Positions 56,015 through 62,997 of a stretch of 64,000 bases of DNA are shown here, piece by piece. Within the stretch, counting starts at the first letter, position 1. Each line of letters starts with the position of its first letter. The notes under the pieces were generated by a model that was given only the letters and a program-made list of their open reading frames with translations, did not search any database and had not been told where the DNA came from. The position numbers and the translations under genes were made by a program. The DNA lies in contig CAWAIR010000005.1 in the NCBI GenBank assembly GCA_963782045.1, forward strand, positions 1 through 64,000, given 5' to 3'. The DNA comes from CAVSRC01 sp963782045 (lineage in GTDB: Bacteria; Pseudomonadota; Alphaproteobacteria; Rhizobiales; Kaistiaceae).

Positions 56015-56901
56015 TGGCCTTGAGGCTCCTCGTTACCGGCAGGCACGGGCAGGTCGTCACGGCGCTCACGCGACTGGCGGCTGCTGACGACATGCTGGAT
56101 TTGCTTGTTATCGGTCGCCCCGAGATGGACCTGGCGCAACCGGAGACTGTCGCGTCGGCAATCGCCGCGGCAAGGCCCGACGTCGTGGTCAATGCGGCCG
56201 CCTATACCGCTGTCGACCGGGCGGAGAGCGAGAGGGCCCTCGCTTTAGCCGTCAATGCTGCCGGGGCCGGAGCGGTTGCCGCGGCGGCGTCCAAGCTCGC
56301 TGTCCCGGTCATCCAGATCTCGACCGATTACGTCTTCGACGGCACCAAGGCCGCGCCCTATGTCGAGACAGATGCGACGGCGCCGCTGTCGGTCTATGGC
56401 GCTTCCAAGCTTGCCGGAGAGGAGGCTGTCGCAACCGCCAACCGGCGGCATGTCATCCTGCGCACCTCCTGGGTCTATTCGGCGGACGGCGCCAACTTCC
56501 TGCGCACCATGCTCCGGCTCGCCCGCGAGCGCCCGGTGCTCCGCGTTGTTGACGATCAATCGGGCAGCCCCACCCATGCGGCCGACATTGCGGTTGGAAT
56601 CGTCACGGTTGCCAAGGCGTTGGTAGCAGGCACAGGCGCGACCGGCATCTTCCACATGACGGCCGGCGGAGAAACGAGTTGGTGCGGCTTTGCGAAAGCC
56701 ATATTCGCGGCAAGCGCCGAGCTCGGCGGGCCCTCGGTCCCGGTCGAGCCGATCGCCACGGCCAACTATCCGACGCCGGCCACGCGGCCGCGGAATTCCC
56801 GGCTCGACTGCACCAAGATTGGCGTGGCGTATGATATCCATCTGCCGCATTGGCTTGGACGCGCGCGAGATTGTGTGGCTGCGGTGCTCGCCGCAAGGTG
56901 A
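56014..56901 (+). CDS. rmlD: dTDP-4-dehydrorhamnose reductase, operon copy 1
   Basis: RmlD reduces the keto sugar to dTDP-L-rhamnose. The 295-residue protein has LLVTGRHGQVVTAL, VVNAAAYTAVDRAESE, ISTDYVFDGTKAAPYVE and VYGASKLAGEEAV (Tyr-x3-Lys), then RTSWVYSADGANF and DDQSGSPTHAADIA. It completes the A-C-B-D order common in alphaproteobacteria. Confidence 0.95.
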   Translation: MALRLLVTGRHGQVVTALTRLAAADDMLDLLVIGRPEMDLAQPETVASAIAAARPDVVVNAAAYTAVDRAESERALALAVNAAGAGAVAAAASKLAVPVIQISTDYVFDGTKAAPYVETDATAPLSVYGASKLAGEEAVATANRRHVILRTSWVYSADGANFLRTMLRLARERPVLRVVDDQSGSPTHAADIAVGIVTVAKALVAGTGATGIFHMTAGGETSWCGFAKAIFAASAELGGPSVPVEPIATANYPTPATRPRNSRLDCTKIGVAYDIHLPHWLGRARDCVAAVLAAR

Positions 56902-56942
56902 TAGCGGGCGGGATTTGGTAGTCTGGAGCCAACGACTATCCC

Positions 56943-57890
56943 ATGGCCGATCAGCGCGAGGTGAACGACGCACGACGCGTGAGCATTCTGCTCGCGACTT
57001 ACAATGGCGACCGCTTCCTTGAGCAGCAGCTCGCCTCACTCGCTGCGCAGGATTGGCCGAGCATCGACATCTGGGCAAGCGACGATGGGTCGACCGACGG
57101 TACGATGGAGATCCTTCGCCGATGGCAGGAGAAATGGAACAAAGGCAAATTCAGCATTGCCTCCGGTCCACGGAAGGGGTTCGCCGAGAATTTCCGAAGC
57201 CTTTTGGCGAACCGAGATATCAACACGGGCTTCGTCGCGTTCTCCGACCAGGATGACGTGTGGGATTCAGACAAACTGAGCGCCGCGATCGACCGGCTTG
57301 CACAGTGTGGTCAAGATCATCCTTCGCTCTATTGTTCGCGGACTCGCCTCGTTGACGAAGAAGGTCAGCCAATCGGTCTGTCGCCCCTGTTCGGACGTGC
57401 GCCCGCATTTCGCAACGCCATCGTTCAAAGCATCGGCGGGGGAAACACCATAGTGATGAACCGGCCTGCCTTTCGCGTGGTTTCCGAGAGCGCGAGGCGC
57501 ACGGCGTTTGTCACGCATGATTGGTGGAGCTACTTGATGATTTCGGGCGTCGGCGGGACGGTCTACTACGATCCGGCCCCGCGGATCGCCTATCGGCAGC
57601 ACCGGAGCAACCTGGTCGGCCACAACATGGGCTTTCGCGCGAAAGCCCATCGGCTGCGACTCCTGATCAACAGCCAGTTTGCCATATGGAATGCCACCAA
57701 TTTGGCCGCGCTTGCTCTTTGCGAGGATCTTCTGACGGAAGAAAATCGTGCCGTCATGAAAGAATTCGCAAGAATTCGATCGCTTGCCTTTCCCGCGAAT
57801 CTGATGGCGCTGCGCAGACTTGGCCTGTATCGGCAAAACCTGCAGGGCGACGTGACTTTGATCATCGCCGCTGCCATCAGGAAGCTCTAG
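56943..57890 (+). CDS. GT2 glycosyltransferase, likely rhamnosyltransferase
   Basis: The 315-residue GT2 enzyme has VSILLATYNGDRFLEQQLASL, DIWASDDGSTDGTMEIL and FVAFSDQDDVWDSDKL (the donor-metal DQDD site), and a helical C-terminus. The pattern fits rhamnosyltransferases that use dTDP-rhamnose, and the position right after rmlD supports it. It has its own start ATG 56943, 41 bases after rmlD. Confidence 0.8.
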   Translation: MADQREVNDARRVSILLATYNGDRFLEQQLASLAAQDWPSIDIWASDDGSTDGTMEILRRWQEKWNKGKFSIASGPRKGFAENFRSLLANRDINTGFVAFSDQDDVWDSDKLSAAIDRLAQCGQDHPSLYCSRTRLVDEEGQPIGLSPLFGRAPAFRNAIVQSIGGGNTIVMNRPAFRVVSESARRTAFVTHDWWSYLMISGVGGTVYYDPAPRIAYRQHRSNLVGHNMGFRAKAHRLRLLINSQFAIWNATNLAALALCEDLLTEENRAVMKEFARIRSLAFPANLMALRRLGLYRQNLQGDVTLIIAAAIRKL

Positions 57891-58038
57891 CGAACAGCAA
57901 CAAAGATCGTGGGCCTGGTCACCATCGTGATGAAGCGGAGCGAAGCAGACATGGCGCCGCGTGTTCTGGGTTGGATTAACACCGGCGCGCTGCCTTGAGC
58001 CCGTTCCCGTTGTGTGCCCGTAGCAGCCTTGAGCCGCT
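57891..58038. other. Spacer downstream of the rml operon
   Basis: About 148 bases with no gene. The segment marks the change from the rhamnose genes to the phage-like island on the opposite strand. No terminator is obvious. Confidence 0.35.
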
Positions 58039-58227
58039 TCACTCATCCTCTGGGAAGATATCGCCTTCTAGCCACGCGAGCTGGTTTTGGGCTTCGTCCT
58101 CGGCCTGGGCAAGCAGAAAGGCCAGCATGCCGAGATTGCCCGTCCCGGCGGCTTTTCGCGCCTTTGCCAGCTCTCGAACAATCCGTGCGAGGAGGATCTG
58201 CTTCTCATCTTTGCTGAGGGGCTTCAT
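58039..58227 (-). CDS. Small hypothetical protein in the phage-like island
   Basis: The 62-residue protein begins at ATG 58225-58227 (MKPLSKDEKQILLARIVREL) and is mostly helical, ending in an acidic tail (LEGDIFPEDE). I recognise no family. It lies downstream of the HTH regulator on the same strand with a 29-base gap, so the two probably form an operon. Confidence 0.6.
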   Translation of the reverse strand: MKPLSKDEKQILLARIVRELAKARKAAGTGNLGMLAFLLAQAEDEAQNQLAWLEGDIFPEDE

Positions 58228-58256
58228 CCCGTTCCCGCAAAAGCCTCGACCCCAGT

Positions 58257-58523
58257 TCAATCGACCTCGCGGCCAGGCTTCCTCCTTAGGCGGACACCGA
58301 CGCCGCCGCCGTTCTCGTCGATGAACTCAATACCCGCGGCATCGAAGGCCGAAATGATCCTTTTGGCCGTCGCCGGATAGCCGCTTAGGGGCCCGTCGCG
58401 GGCCTCGAGCCGCTTTATCGTCGGAATCGACACGCCCGATGTCAGACTGAGGTCCGATTGCGACCAAGACAGCAATGCGCGCGCCGCCTTGATCTGGCGA
58501 GTTGATACTTTTTGTATTGACAT
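58257..58523 (-). CDS. Xre-type helix-turn-helix regulator
   Basis: The 88-residue protein (start ATG 58521-58523; ATG 58527-58529 also possible) has an HTH: KAARALLSWSQSDLSLTSGVSIPTIKRLEARDG. The C-terminal half (AKRIISAFDAAGIEFIDENGGGVGVRLR) is typical of small regulators of phage or chromosomal islands. Two near-identical direct repeats lie at its start (58503-58517) and just upstream (58538-58552), which could be its operators. Confidence 0.8.
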   Translation of the reverse strand: MSIQKVSTRQIKAARALLSWSQSDLSLTSGVSIPTIKRLEARDGPLSGYPATAKRIISAFDAAGIEFIDENGGGVGVRLRRKPGREVD

Positions 58524-58552
58524 CAGCATCGGCTATCTGATACTTTTAGCAT
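58503..58552. promoter_or_regulatory. Pair of direct repeats, candidate operator for the Xre regulator
   Basis: TGATACTTTTTGTAT (58503-58517) and TGATACTTTTAGCAT (58538-58552) match at 13 of 15 positions and are 35 bases apart. They lie between the divergent regulator and Gp157-like gene. The spacing is about three and a third helical turns. A binding site for the Xre protein is the simplest reading. Confidence 0.45.
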
Positions 58553-58600
58553 CGACCGGTCGCCAGGTAGAAACGCGCACTGGACCGAAGGAATGACCGA

Positions 58601-59104
58601 ATGACACACCTCACAAACTCCGCCACAGCCTATCGAACGATTCGCGAACGAATCATAGCGTTGACCAACGACGACATCGACGAAACAACGCTCGCCGACA
58701 CCCTCGAGGGCCTCAGCGACTTCAACGAAGTCGCGGCAGAGGTTATCAGGTCAGCGTTGCTTGATGAGGCCATGGCCGACGGCTTGAGCCAGTATATCAA
58801 GCGGCTGCAGGAACGGCTGCAAAGACTGGCCGAACGGGCCAAGGAGCGACGGCGCATCGTCCGCGACGCGATGATGGAGGTCGATCTCCGGAAGATCGTC
58901 GCCCCCGACCTCACTCTTTCCGTCCGACCCGGTTCGCCTTCCCTTGTTGTCGTCGACGAGCAGGCCATCCCCGAGCCCTATTGGGTGCAGCAGAAGCCAC
59001 GGCTCGACAAGATCCTGGTGGCCAGCGACCTGAAGAGGGGAATGACAATCCCGGGCGCTGCTCTCTCCAATCCAGAGCCAGTGCTCAGCGTGAGGGTCCG
59101 GTAA
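58601..59104 (+). CDS. Siphovirus Gp157-like protein
   Basis: The 167-residue protein resembles the Gp157 family of phage proteins: an N-terminal helical region (EGLSDFNEVAAEVIRSALLDEAMADGLSQYIKRLQERLQRLAERAKERRR), coiled-coil-like, then a beta C-terminal part (LTLSVRPGSPSLVVVDEQAIPEPYWVQQKP, where IPxxYW is a family mark). Members are found beside phage recombination genes. It overlaps the next gene by one base (TAATG), as in phage operons. Confidence 0.75.
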   Translation: MTHLTNSATAYRTIRERIIALTNDDIDETTLADTLEGLSDFNEVAAEVIRSALLDEAMADGLSQYIKRLQERLQRLAERAKERRRIVRDAMMEVDLRKIVAPDLTLSVRPGSPSLVVVDEQAIPEPYWVQQKPRLDKILVASDLKRGMTIPGAALSNPEPVLSVRVR

Positions 59105-60078
59105 TGGGCTTTTCAGACCGTCAGATGCGTGCCTTGAGCCGCAGCGTGCCGAAACAGCACGTACGATCCCGGCTCCGCGAGGGAAAAGAACTGTCCTATG
59201 TCGAGGGCTGGTTTGTGCTGGCTCAGGCAAACCGGATCTTCGGCTTCGACGGCTGGGACCGCGAAACGGTGGAGACCAAATGCATCATGGGCCGCGAGGT
59301 GCGCGGCACCTTCACGGCGGTCTATTCGGCGCGTGTTCGCGTCATTGTCCATGCCGACGATCGCACGATCATCCGCGATGGCCACGGCACCGGTGAGGCA
59401 ATTGGCCAGTCAATCGGTGAAGTGCACGACCGGGCGCTCAAGGCAGCGGAGACCGACGCCACCAAGCGCGCTTTGGCGACCTTCGGAAAGGCCTTCGGCC
59501 TGGCGCTCTATGCCGGGATCAAACCCCGTTTACGCGGGGCAACGGCAAGGAGCGGCAAGAGGCTTCGACGACGCATGAGCCTCACGAGGACGGACCGGAA
59601 CGCGACAGACCAGCTGTTGCTCCTCCTCCGCCACCACCGCCAGAGCCGGTCGGTCAAGCGGCAGATGACATCCCGTCACCGACCCACGCGAAAGCCCCTG
59701 GTTCGCCATCACCCGCTCCAGCCGTTGCTCCGGTCCGTCAGGCCATCGACAAGAGCGCTCTCTCGCATCTCCGAGCCGCACCGGGTCCGCGATAAGGAGC
59801 ACCTGCGCTTCGTCGCCTCGCAGCCCTGCTTGTTGTGCAGCGCCACGCCTTCGGATGCCCACCATGTGCGCTTTGCCCAGCCCAGGGCGATGGGCCGTAA
59901 GGTCGGCGACGACTTCACGGTGCCGCTCTGTCGCACCCACCATCGCGAACTCCACGACAACGGCAACGAGGCCGCCTGGTGGCACGACATGGGGATCGAT
60001 CCAATCGCGATCGCCGGCGAACTCTGGAATGAGAGCCATCCGGTACGGATCAATGGAGTTCCTCCTCGGCCGCCGTGA
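59104..60078 (+). CDS. Rad52/22-like recombination protein with C-terminal DUF968 domain
   Basis: This 324-residue protein joins a Rad52/22-type annealing domain (residues about 1-150: RSRLREGKELSYVEGWFVLAQANRIFGFDGW, FTAVYSARVRVIVHADD, GHGTGEAIGQSIGEVHDRALKAAETDATKRALATFGKAFGLALY) and a DUF968/HNH-like C-terminus (LRFVASQPCLLCSATPSDAHHVRFAQPRAMGRKVGDDFTVPLCRTHHRELHD). The cysteine and histidine pattern suggests a zinc-dependent nuclease. The middle, about residues 143-225, is Arg-rich and reads poorly; another frame there gives a normal Pro-rich linker (KERQEASTTHEP, VAPPPPPPEPV), so two compensating indels may be present. Confidence 0.72.
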   Translation: MGFSDRQMRALSRSVPKQHVRSRLREGKELSYVEGWFVLAQANRIFGFDGWDRETVETKCIMGREVRGTFTAVYSARVRVIVHADDRTIIRDGHGTGEAIGQSIGEVHDRALKAAETDATKRALATFGKAFGLALYAGIKPRLRGATARSGKRLRRRMSLTRTDRNATDQLLLLLRHHRQSRSVKRQMTSRHRPTRKPLVRHHPLQPLLRSVRPSTRALSRISEPHRVRDKEHLRFVASQPCLLCSATPSDAHHVRFAQPRAMGRKVGDDFTVPLCRTHHRELHDNGNEAAWWHDMGIDPIAIAGELWNESHPVRINGVPPRPP

Positions 60079-60231
60079 CAGATGGTCTGGTGATGCTCGC
60101 GCAGGCGGTCGACAGCCTGCGGTGACATCCGGGATTCGGAATACACCTAGTTCCAAGCGTTCCCCGGCTGTTCCCACCCTCGGGCGGCGGGTACCACATT
60201 GGCTAGTTCTACCCGCCGCCCGGGAGCCTTC
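60079..60231. repeat. Inverted repeat near the island boundary
   Basis: CGGGCGGCGGGTA (60181-60193) and TACCCGCCGCCCG (60210-60222) form a perfect 13-base inverted repeat with a 16-base loop, not followed by a T run on the plus strand. It could be a two-way terminator or an insertion scar. The rest of this gap holds no gene. Confidence 0.5.
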
Positions 60232-60345
60232 ATGTCCGATCCCGTCCTGGTCACCGGTGCCGCATACTCCATCGGCTTCAGCCTTGCCCGGGGTCATCTC
60301 GGGTCGGGGCCGCCGGTCGTCGGCGTCGACAACCTCAACCGACGT
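60232..60345 (+). pseudogene. N-terminal fragment of an NAD-dependent sugar epimerase
   Basis: The frame from ATG 60232 reads MSDPVLVTGAAYSIGFSLARGHL, then PPVVGVDNLNRR, which is the start of a GalE/UDP-glucuronate epimerase-type protein (VLVTGAAGFIGFxLA...VVGVDNLN). Homology ends after about 38 residues. It is a truncated remnant between the recombination gene and the toxin-antitoxin pair. Confidence 0.55.
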
Positions 60346-60474
60346 CGCAGTTTGGCATCATCTTCAGGCGGACACGCACTCCGCCGTCTGCCTGCAAACC
60401 GAAGGTAATTCCACTCTTGCGGGCGGTCGCCTGGTGGCCTATGTCTTTGGCATATGCCGGAAAGGAAGCTCTCG

Positions 60475-60711
60475 ATGAACGAACAACGGCACGTCAGGCT
60501 CTTTCGCAACGGCCGGAACCAGGCGGTTCGTATTCCCGTGGAGTTCGAGCTGCCGGGTGATGAGGCGATCATGCATCGTGATGGCGATCGATTGGTGATC
60601 GAGCCGGTGCGTAAGCGCGGCCTCATCGCACTGCTCGAGTCGATGGAGCCGCTGGACGAGGACTTCCCTCAAATCGAGGATCCTGTGCCGATACCGGAGC
60701 GCCCGCTGTGA
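60475..60711 (+). CDS. vapB: VapB/AbrB-type antitoxin
   Basis: The 78-residue protein starts at ATG 60475 after AAAGGAAG. The N-terminus (RHVRLFRNGRNQAVRIPVEFELPGDEAIMHRDGDRLVIEPV) is the swapped-hairpin DNA-binding fold of VapB/MazE antitoxins. The C-terminal tail (LIALLESMEPLDEDFPQIEDP) would bind the toxin. The antitoxin normally represses its own operon. The gene overlaps vapC by four bases. Confidence 0.88.
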   Translation: MNEQRHVRLFRNGRNQAVRIPVEFELPGDEAIMHRDGDRLVIEPVRKRGLIALLESMEPLDEDFPQIEDPVPIPERPL

Positions 60712-61109
60712 CGCGCTACATGCTCGACACCAACGTCATCTCGGACCTCATCAAGAACCCTCAAGGCAAGGCGGCAAAGCGGATTGCGAGCGCGGGCGAG
60801 GACGCCATTTGCACCAGCATTATTGTGGCGGCTGAGTTGCGCTACGGCTGCGCGAAGAGCGGCTCGAAACGATTGCTGAAAGCCGTCGAAGGCGTTCTTG
60901 ACGAGATTACGGTCCTGCCTTTCGATCTGCCGGCCGATGCCGAATACGGGAGCATCCGCTCTGAGCTGGAGGCCGCCGGAGAGCCCATCGGTGGCAAGGA
61001 TCTGCTGATTGCAGCGCATGCCCGCGCGACGCGCACAACGATCGTCACGGCCAACACCGACGGATTCGAACGCGTGAGAGGGCTGATCGTAGAAAACTGG
61101 CTTGCGTGA
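60708..61109 (+). CDS. vapC: VapC-type PIN-domain toxin
   Basis: The 133-residue PIN nuclease starts at GTG 60708. Acidic residues of the active site are visible: MLDTNVISDLI (Asp), VAAELRYGCAKS (Glu), IGGKDLLIAAHAR (Asp) and TANTDGFERV (Asn/Asp). Such toxins cut tRNA or rRNA and are inhibited by the VapB partner just upstream (GTGA overlap). The pair may stabilise the surrounding island, or simply be another mobile passenger. Confidence 0.9.
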   Translation: MTRYMLDTNVISDLIKNPQGKAAKRIASAGEDAICTSIIVAAELRYGCAKSGSKRLLKAVEGVLDEITVLPFDLPADAEYGSIRSELEAAGEPIGGKDLLIAAHARATRTTIVTANTDGFERVRGLIVENWLA

Positions 61110-61519
61110 GTGGTGAGCCGCGCGCCATTCTGAGACTACTTAATCGTGGGAAAGCGCGCTTTTGGCGAAGAGCTTGCGATGCGCAATCAACTGTTTCGTC
61201 ATCACTGCCGCGAGCCTCGCAGTCTGTCATGGACCCGATGTCTGGCCGGCCGATCGAGCCGCTTAACGATGGGTCAACGCCGAAATTGCCGTCCTCGGGG
61301 CCGCGGGGGCCGCATCGACAAAGCGGCTGGTTGGTGGCACGACAGGGGATCGACCCCCCCATCGCCATCGCCGGTAAGCCGTGGCACAAAAGCCATTCCG
61401 ATGGGCGTGCGACGGACTGCTGTTCCGAAGCCGGCCGCCCGTCCATAAGGTCAGCGACGCATGAAGTTCCCGCCTATTCCCACGTGTTCCCGCCTATTCC
61501 CACTTGTGTGCGGTGATTC
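61110..61519. other. Stretch with a degraded second copy of the DUF968 end and short direct repeats
   Basis: Positions about 61328-61405 repeat, with changes and an indel, the 3' end of the Rad52/DUF968 gene (TGGTGGCACGACA...GGGATCGA, then ATCGCC...GCCGG; compare 59976-60045). Translated pieces are WWHDRG and GIDPPIAIAGKPW in two frames. Just before the second rml operon, GTTCCCGCCTATTCCCAC occurs twice (61466-61483, 61486-61503). No complete gene is present. Confidence 0.5.
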
Positions 61520-62401
61520 TTGATACGCGGCATCATCCTGGCCGGCGGGAGCGGCACCCGGCTCTATCCGCTGACCATCGCCGTCTCGAAGCAGCTGCTG
61601 CCGGTCTTCGACAAACCGATGATCTACTACCCGTTGAGCGTGCTGATGCTCGCCGGCATCCGCGACATCCTCGTGATCACCACGCCGCATGACGCCCCGT
61701 TGTTCCAGCGCCTGCTTGGCGACGGCAGCGCCTTCGGCATCACTATCTCCTACGCCGTCCAGGCTGCCCCCAACGGCCTCGCCGAGGCCTACATCATCGG
61801 GGCCGATTTCGTCGGGACGGAACCCTCGGCTCTCATCCTCGGCGACAACATCTTCCACGGCGATGGGCTGGTGAACCTTTGCGGACGGGCTGCCTCTCGC
61901 GAGCAGGGAGCGACCGTCTTCGCCTATCGCGTCAGCGACCCTGAGCGCTACGGCGTCGTCGCCTTTGATGCTGCCGGCGTGGCGCAATCGATCGAGGAGA
62001 AGCCGAAAGCGCCGCGGTCAAACTGGGCGGTCACCGGCCTCTATTTCTACGACGGCGAAGTGGTGGATATCGCCCGCTCGCTGAGGCCCTCGGCGCGCGG
62101 CGAGTTGGAGATCACCGACGTCAACCGCCGCTATCTGCAAGCCGGCCGGCTGCACGTGGAGAAGATGGGCCGCGGCTTTGCCTGGCTCGACACCGGTACG
62201 CATGAGAGCCTCGGCGATGCGTCCTCCTTCGTGCGCACCATCGAAAATCGGCAGGGCATCAAGATCGCCTGTCCCGAGGAGATCGCCTTCGATCGCGGCT
62301 ACCTCACCGTCGAGCAAGTCCTCGCCCGCGCCGATGCCCTCGGCAAGACCGAGTACGCTGCCTATCTGCGTGACCGGGTGGCGGACCGGGATCACGACTG
62401 A
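61520..62401 (+). CDS. rmlA: Glucose-1-phosphate thymidylyltransferase, operon copy 2
   Basis: This second RmlA has the same length (293 residues) and motifs (GIILAGGSGTRLYPLT, LGDNIFHG) as copy 1, with roughly 35-40 differences by eye. It begins with TTG 61520. The one-base overlap with rmlC (TGATG) is also kept. The duplicate probably gives extra or differently regulated dTDP-rhamnose, or came with a separate acquisition. Confidence 0.94.
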   Translation: MIRGIILAGGSGTRLYPLTIAVSKQLLPVFDKPMIYYPLSVLMLAGIRDILVITTPHDAPLFQRLLGDGSAFGITISYAVQAAPNGLAEAYIIGADFVGTEPSALILGDNIFHGDGLVNLCGRAASREQGATVFAYRVSDPERYGVVAFDAAGVAQSIEEKPKAPRSNWAVTGLYFYDGEVVDIARSLRPSARGELEITDVNRRYLQAGRLHVEKMGRGFAWLDTGTHESLGDASSFVRTIENRQGIKIACPEEIAFDRGYLTVEQVLARADALGKTEYAAYLRDRVADRDHD

Positions 62402-62961
62402 TGCAGGTGCGCGAACTTGGGCTTCCGGGCGTCCTGGAGATCGTGCCCGACCGTTTTGAGGACGCGCGCGGCTTCTTCTCGGAGACCTGGAATGCGCAGC
62501 GCTTTCGCCAGGCGGGGATCGATATCGCCTGGGTCCAGGACAACTATTCCCTTTCCGTCGCGCCCTCGGTGCTCCGCGGCCTCCACTATCAGGCGCTGCC
62601 GGCGGCGCAAGACAAGCTCGTCCGTGCTCCGCGCGGTGCAATCTTCGACGTCGCCGTCGATATCCGCCATGGATCGCCCACGTTCGGCCGCTGGGTCGGG
62701 ATCGAAGTCTCGCGCGAGAAATGGAACCAGGTCCTGGTGCCGAAGGGCTTCGCCCATGGCTTCCTGACCCTCCAGCCCGACACCGAGGTCATCTATAAGG
62801 TCTCGGCCCCCTATTCGCCCACGCACGATCGTTCCATCCGCTTCGACGATCCCGATATCGGCATCGTCTGGCCGCTCGGCGGGGCGGAACCGATCCTTTC
62901 GGCCAAGGATGCGGACGCGCCCGCTCTGGCGACGGTCGAGACGGGCTTTCGCTTCGGGTAA
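62401..62961 (+). CDS. rmlC: dTDP-4-dehydrorhamnose 3,5-epimerase, operon copy 2
   Basis: The 186-residue protein repeats copy 1 (RGFFSETWNAQRFRQAGIDIAWVQDN, VLRGLHYQALPAAQDKLVR, PKGFAHGFLTL). It is three residues shorter than copy 1 at the C-terminus (RFG). The start ATG 62401 overlaps the rmlA stop. Confidence 0.94.
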   Translation: MQVRELGLPGVLEIVPDRFEDARGFFSETWNAQRFRQAGIDIAWVQDNYSLSVAPSVLRGLHYQALPAAQDKLVRAPRGAIFDVAVDIRHGSPTFGRWVGIEVSREKWNQVLVPKGFAHGFLTLQPDTEVIYKVSAPYSPTHDRSIRFDDPDIGIVWPLGGAEPILSAKDADAPALATVETGFRFG

Positions 62962-62997
62962 GCTGCGCGTGACCGCAACCACCAAAAGGGCAGCCGC

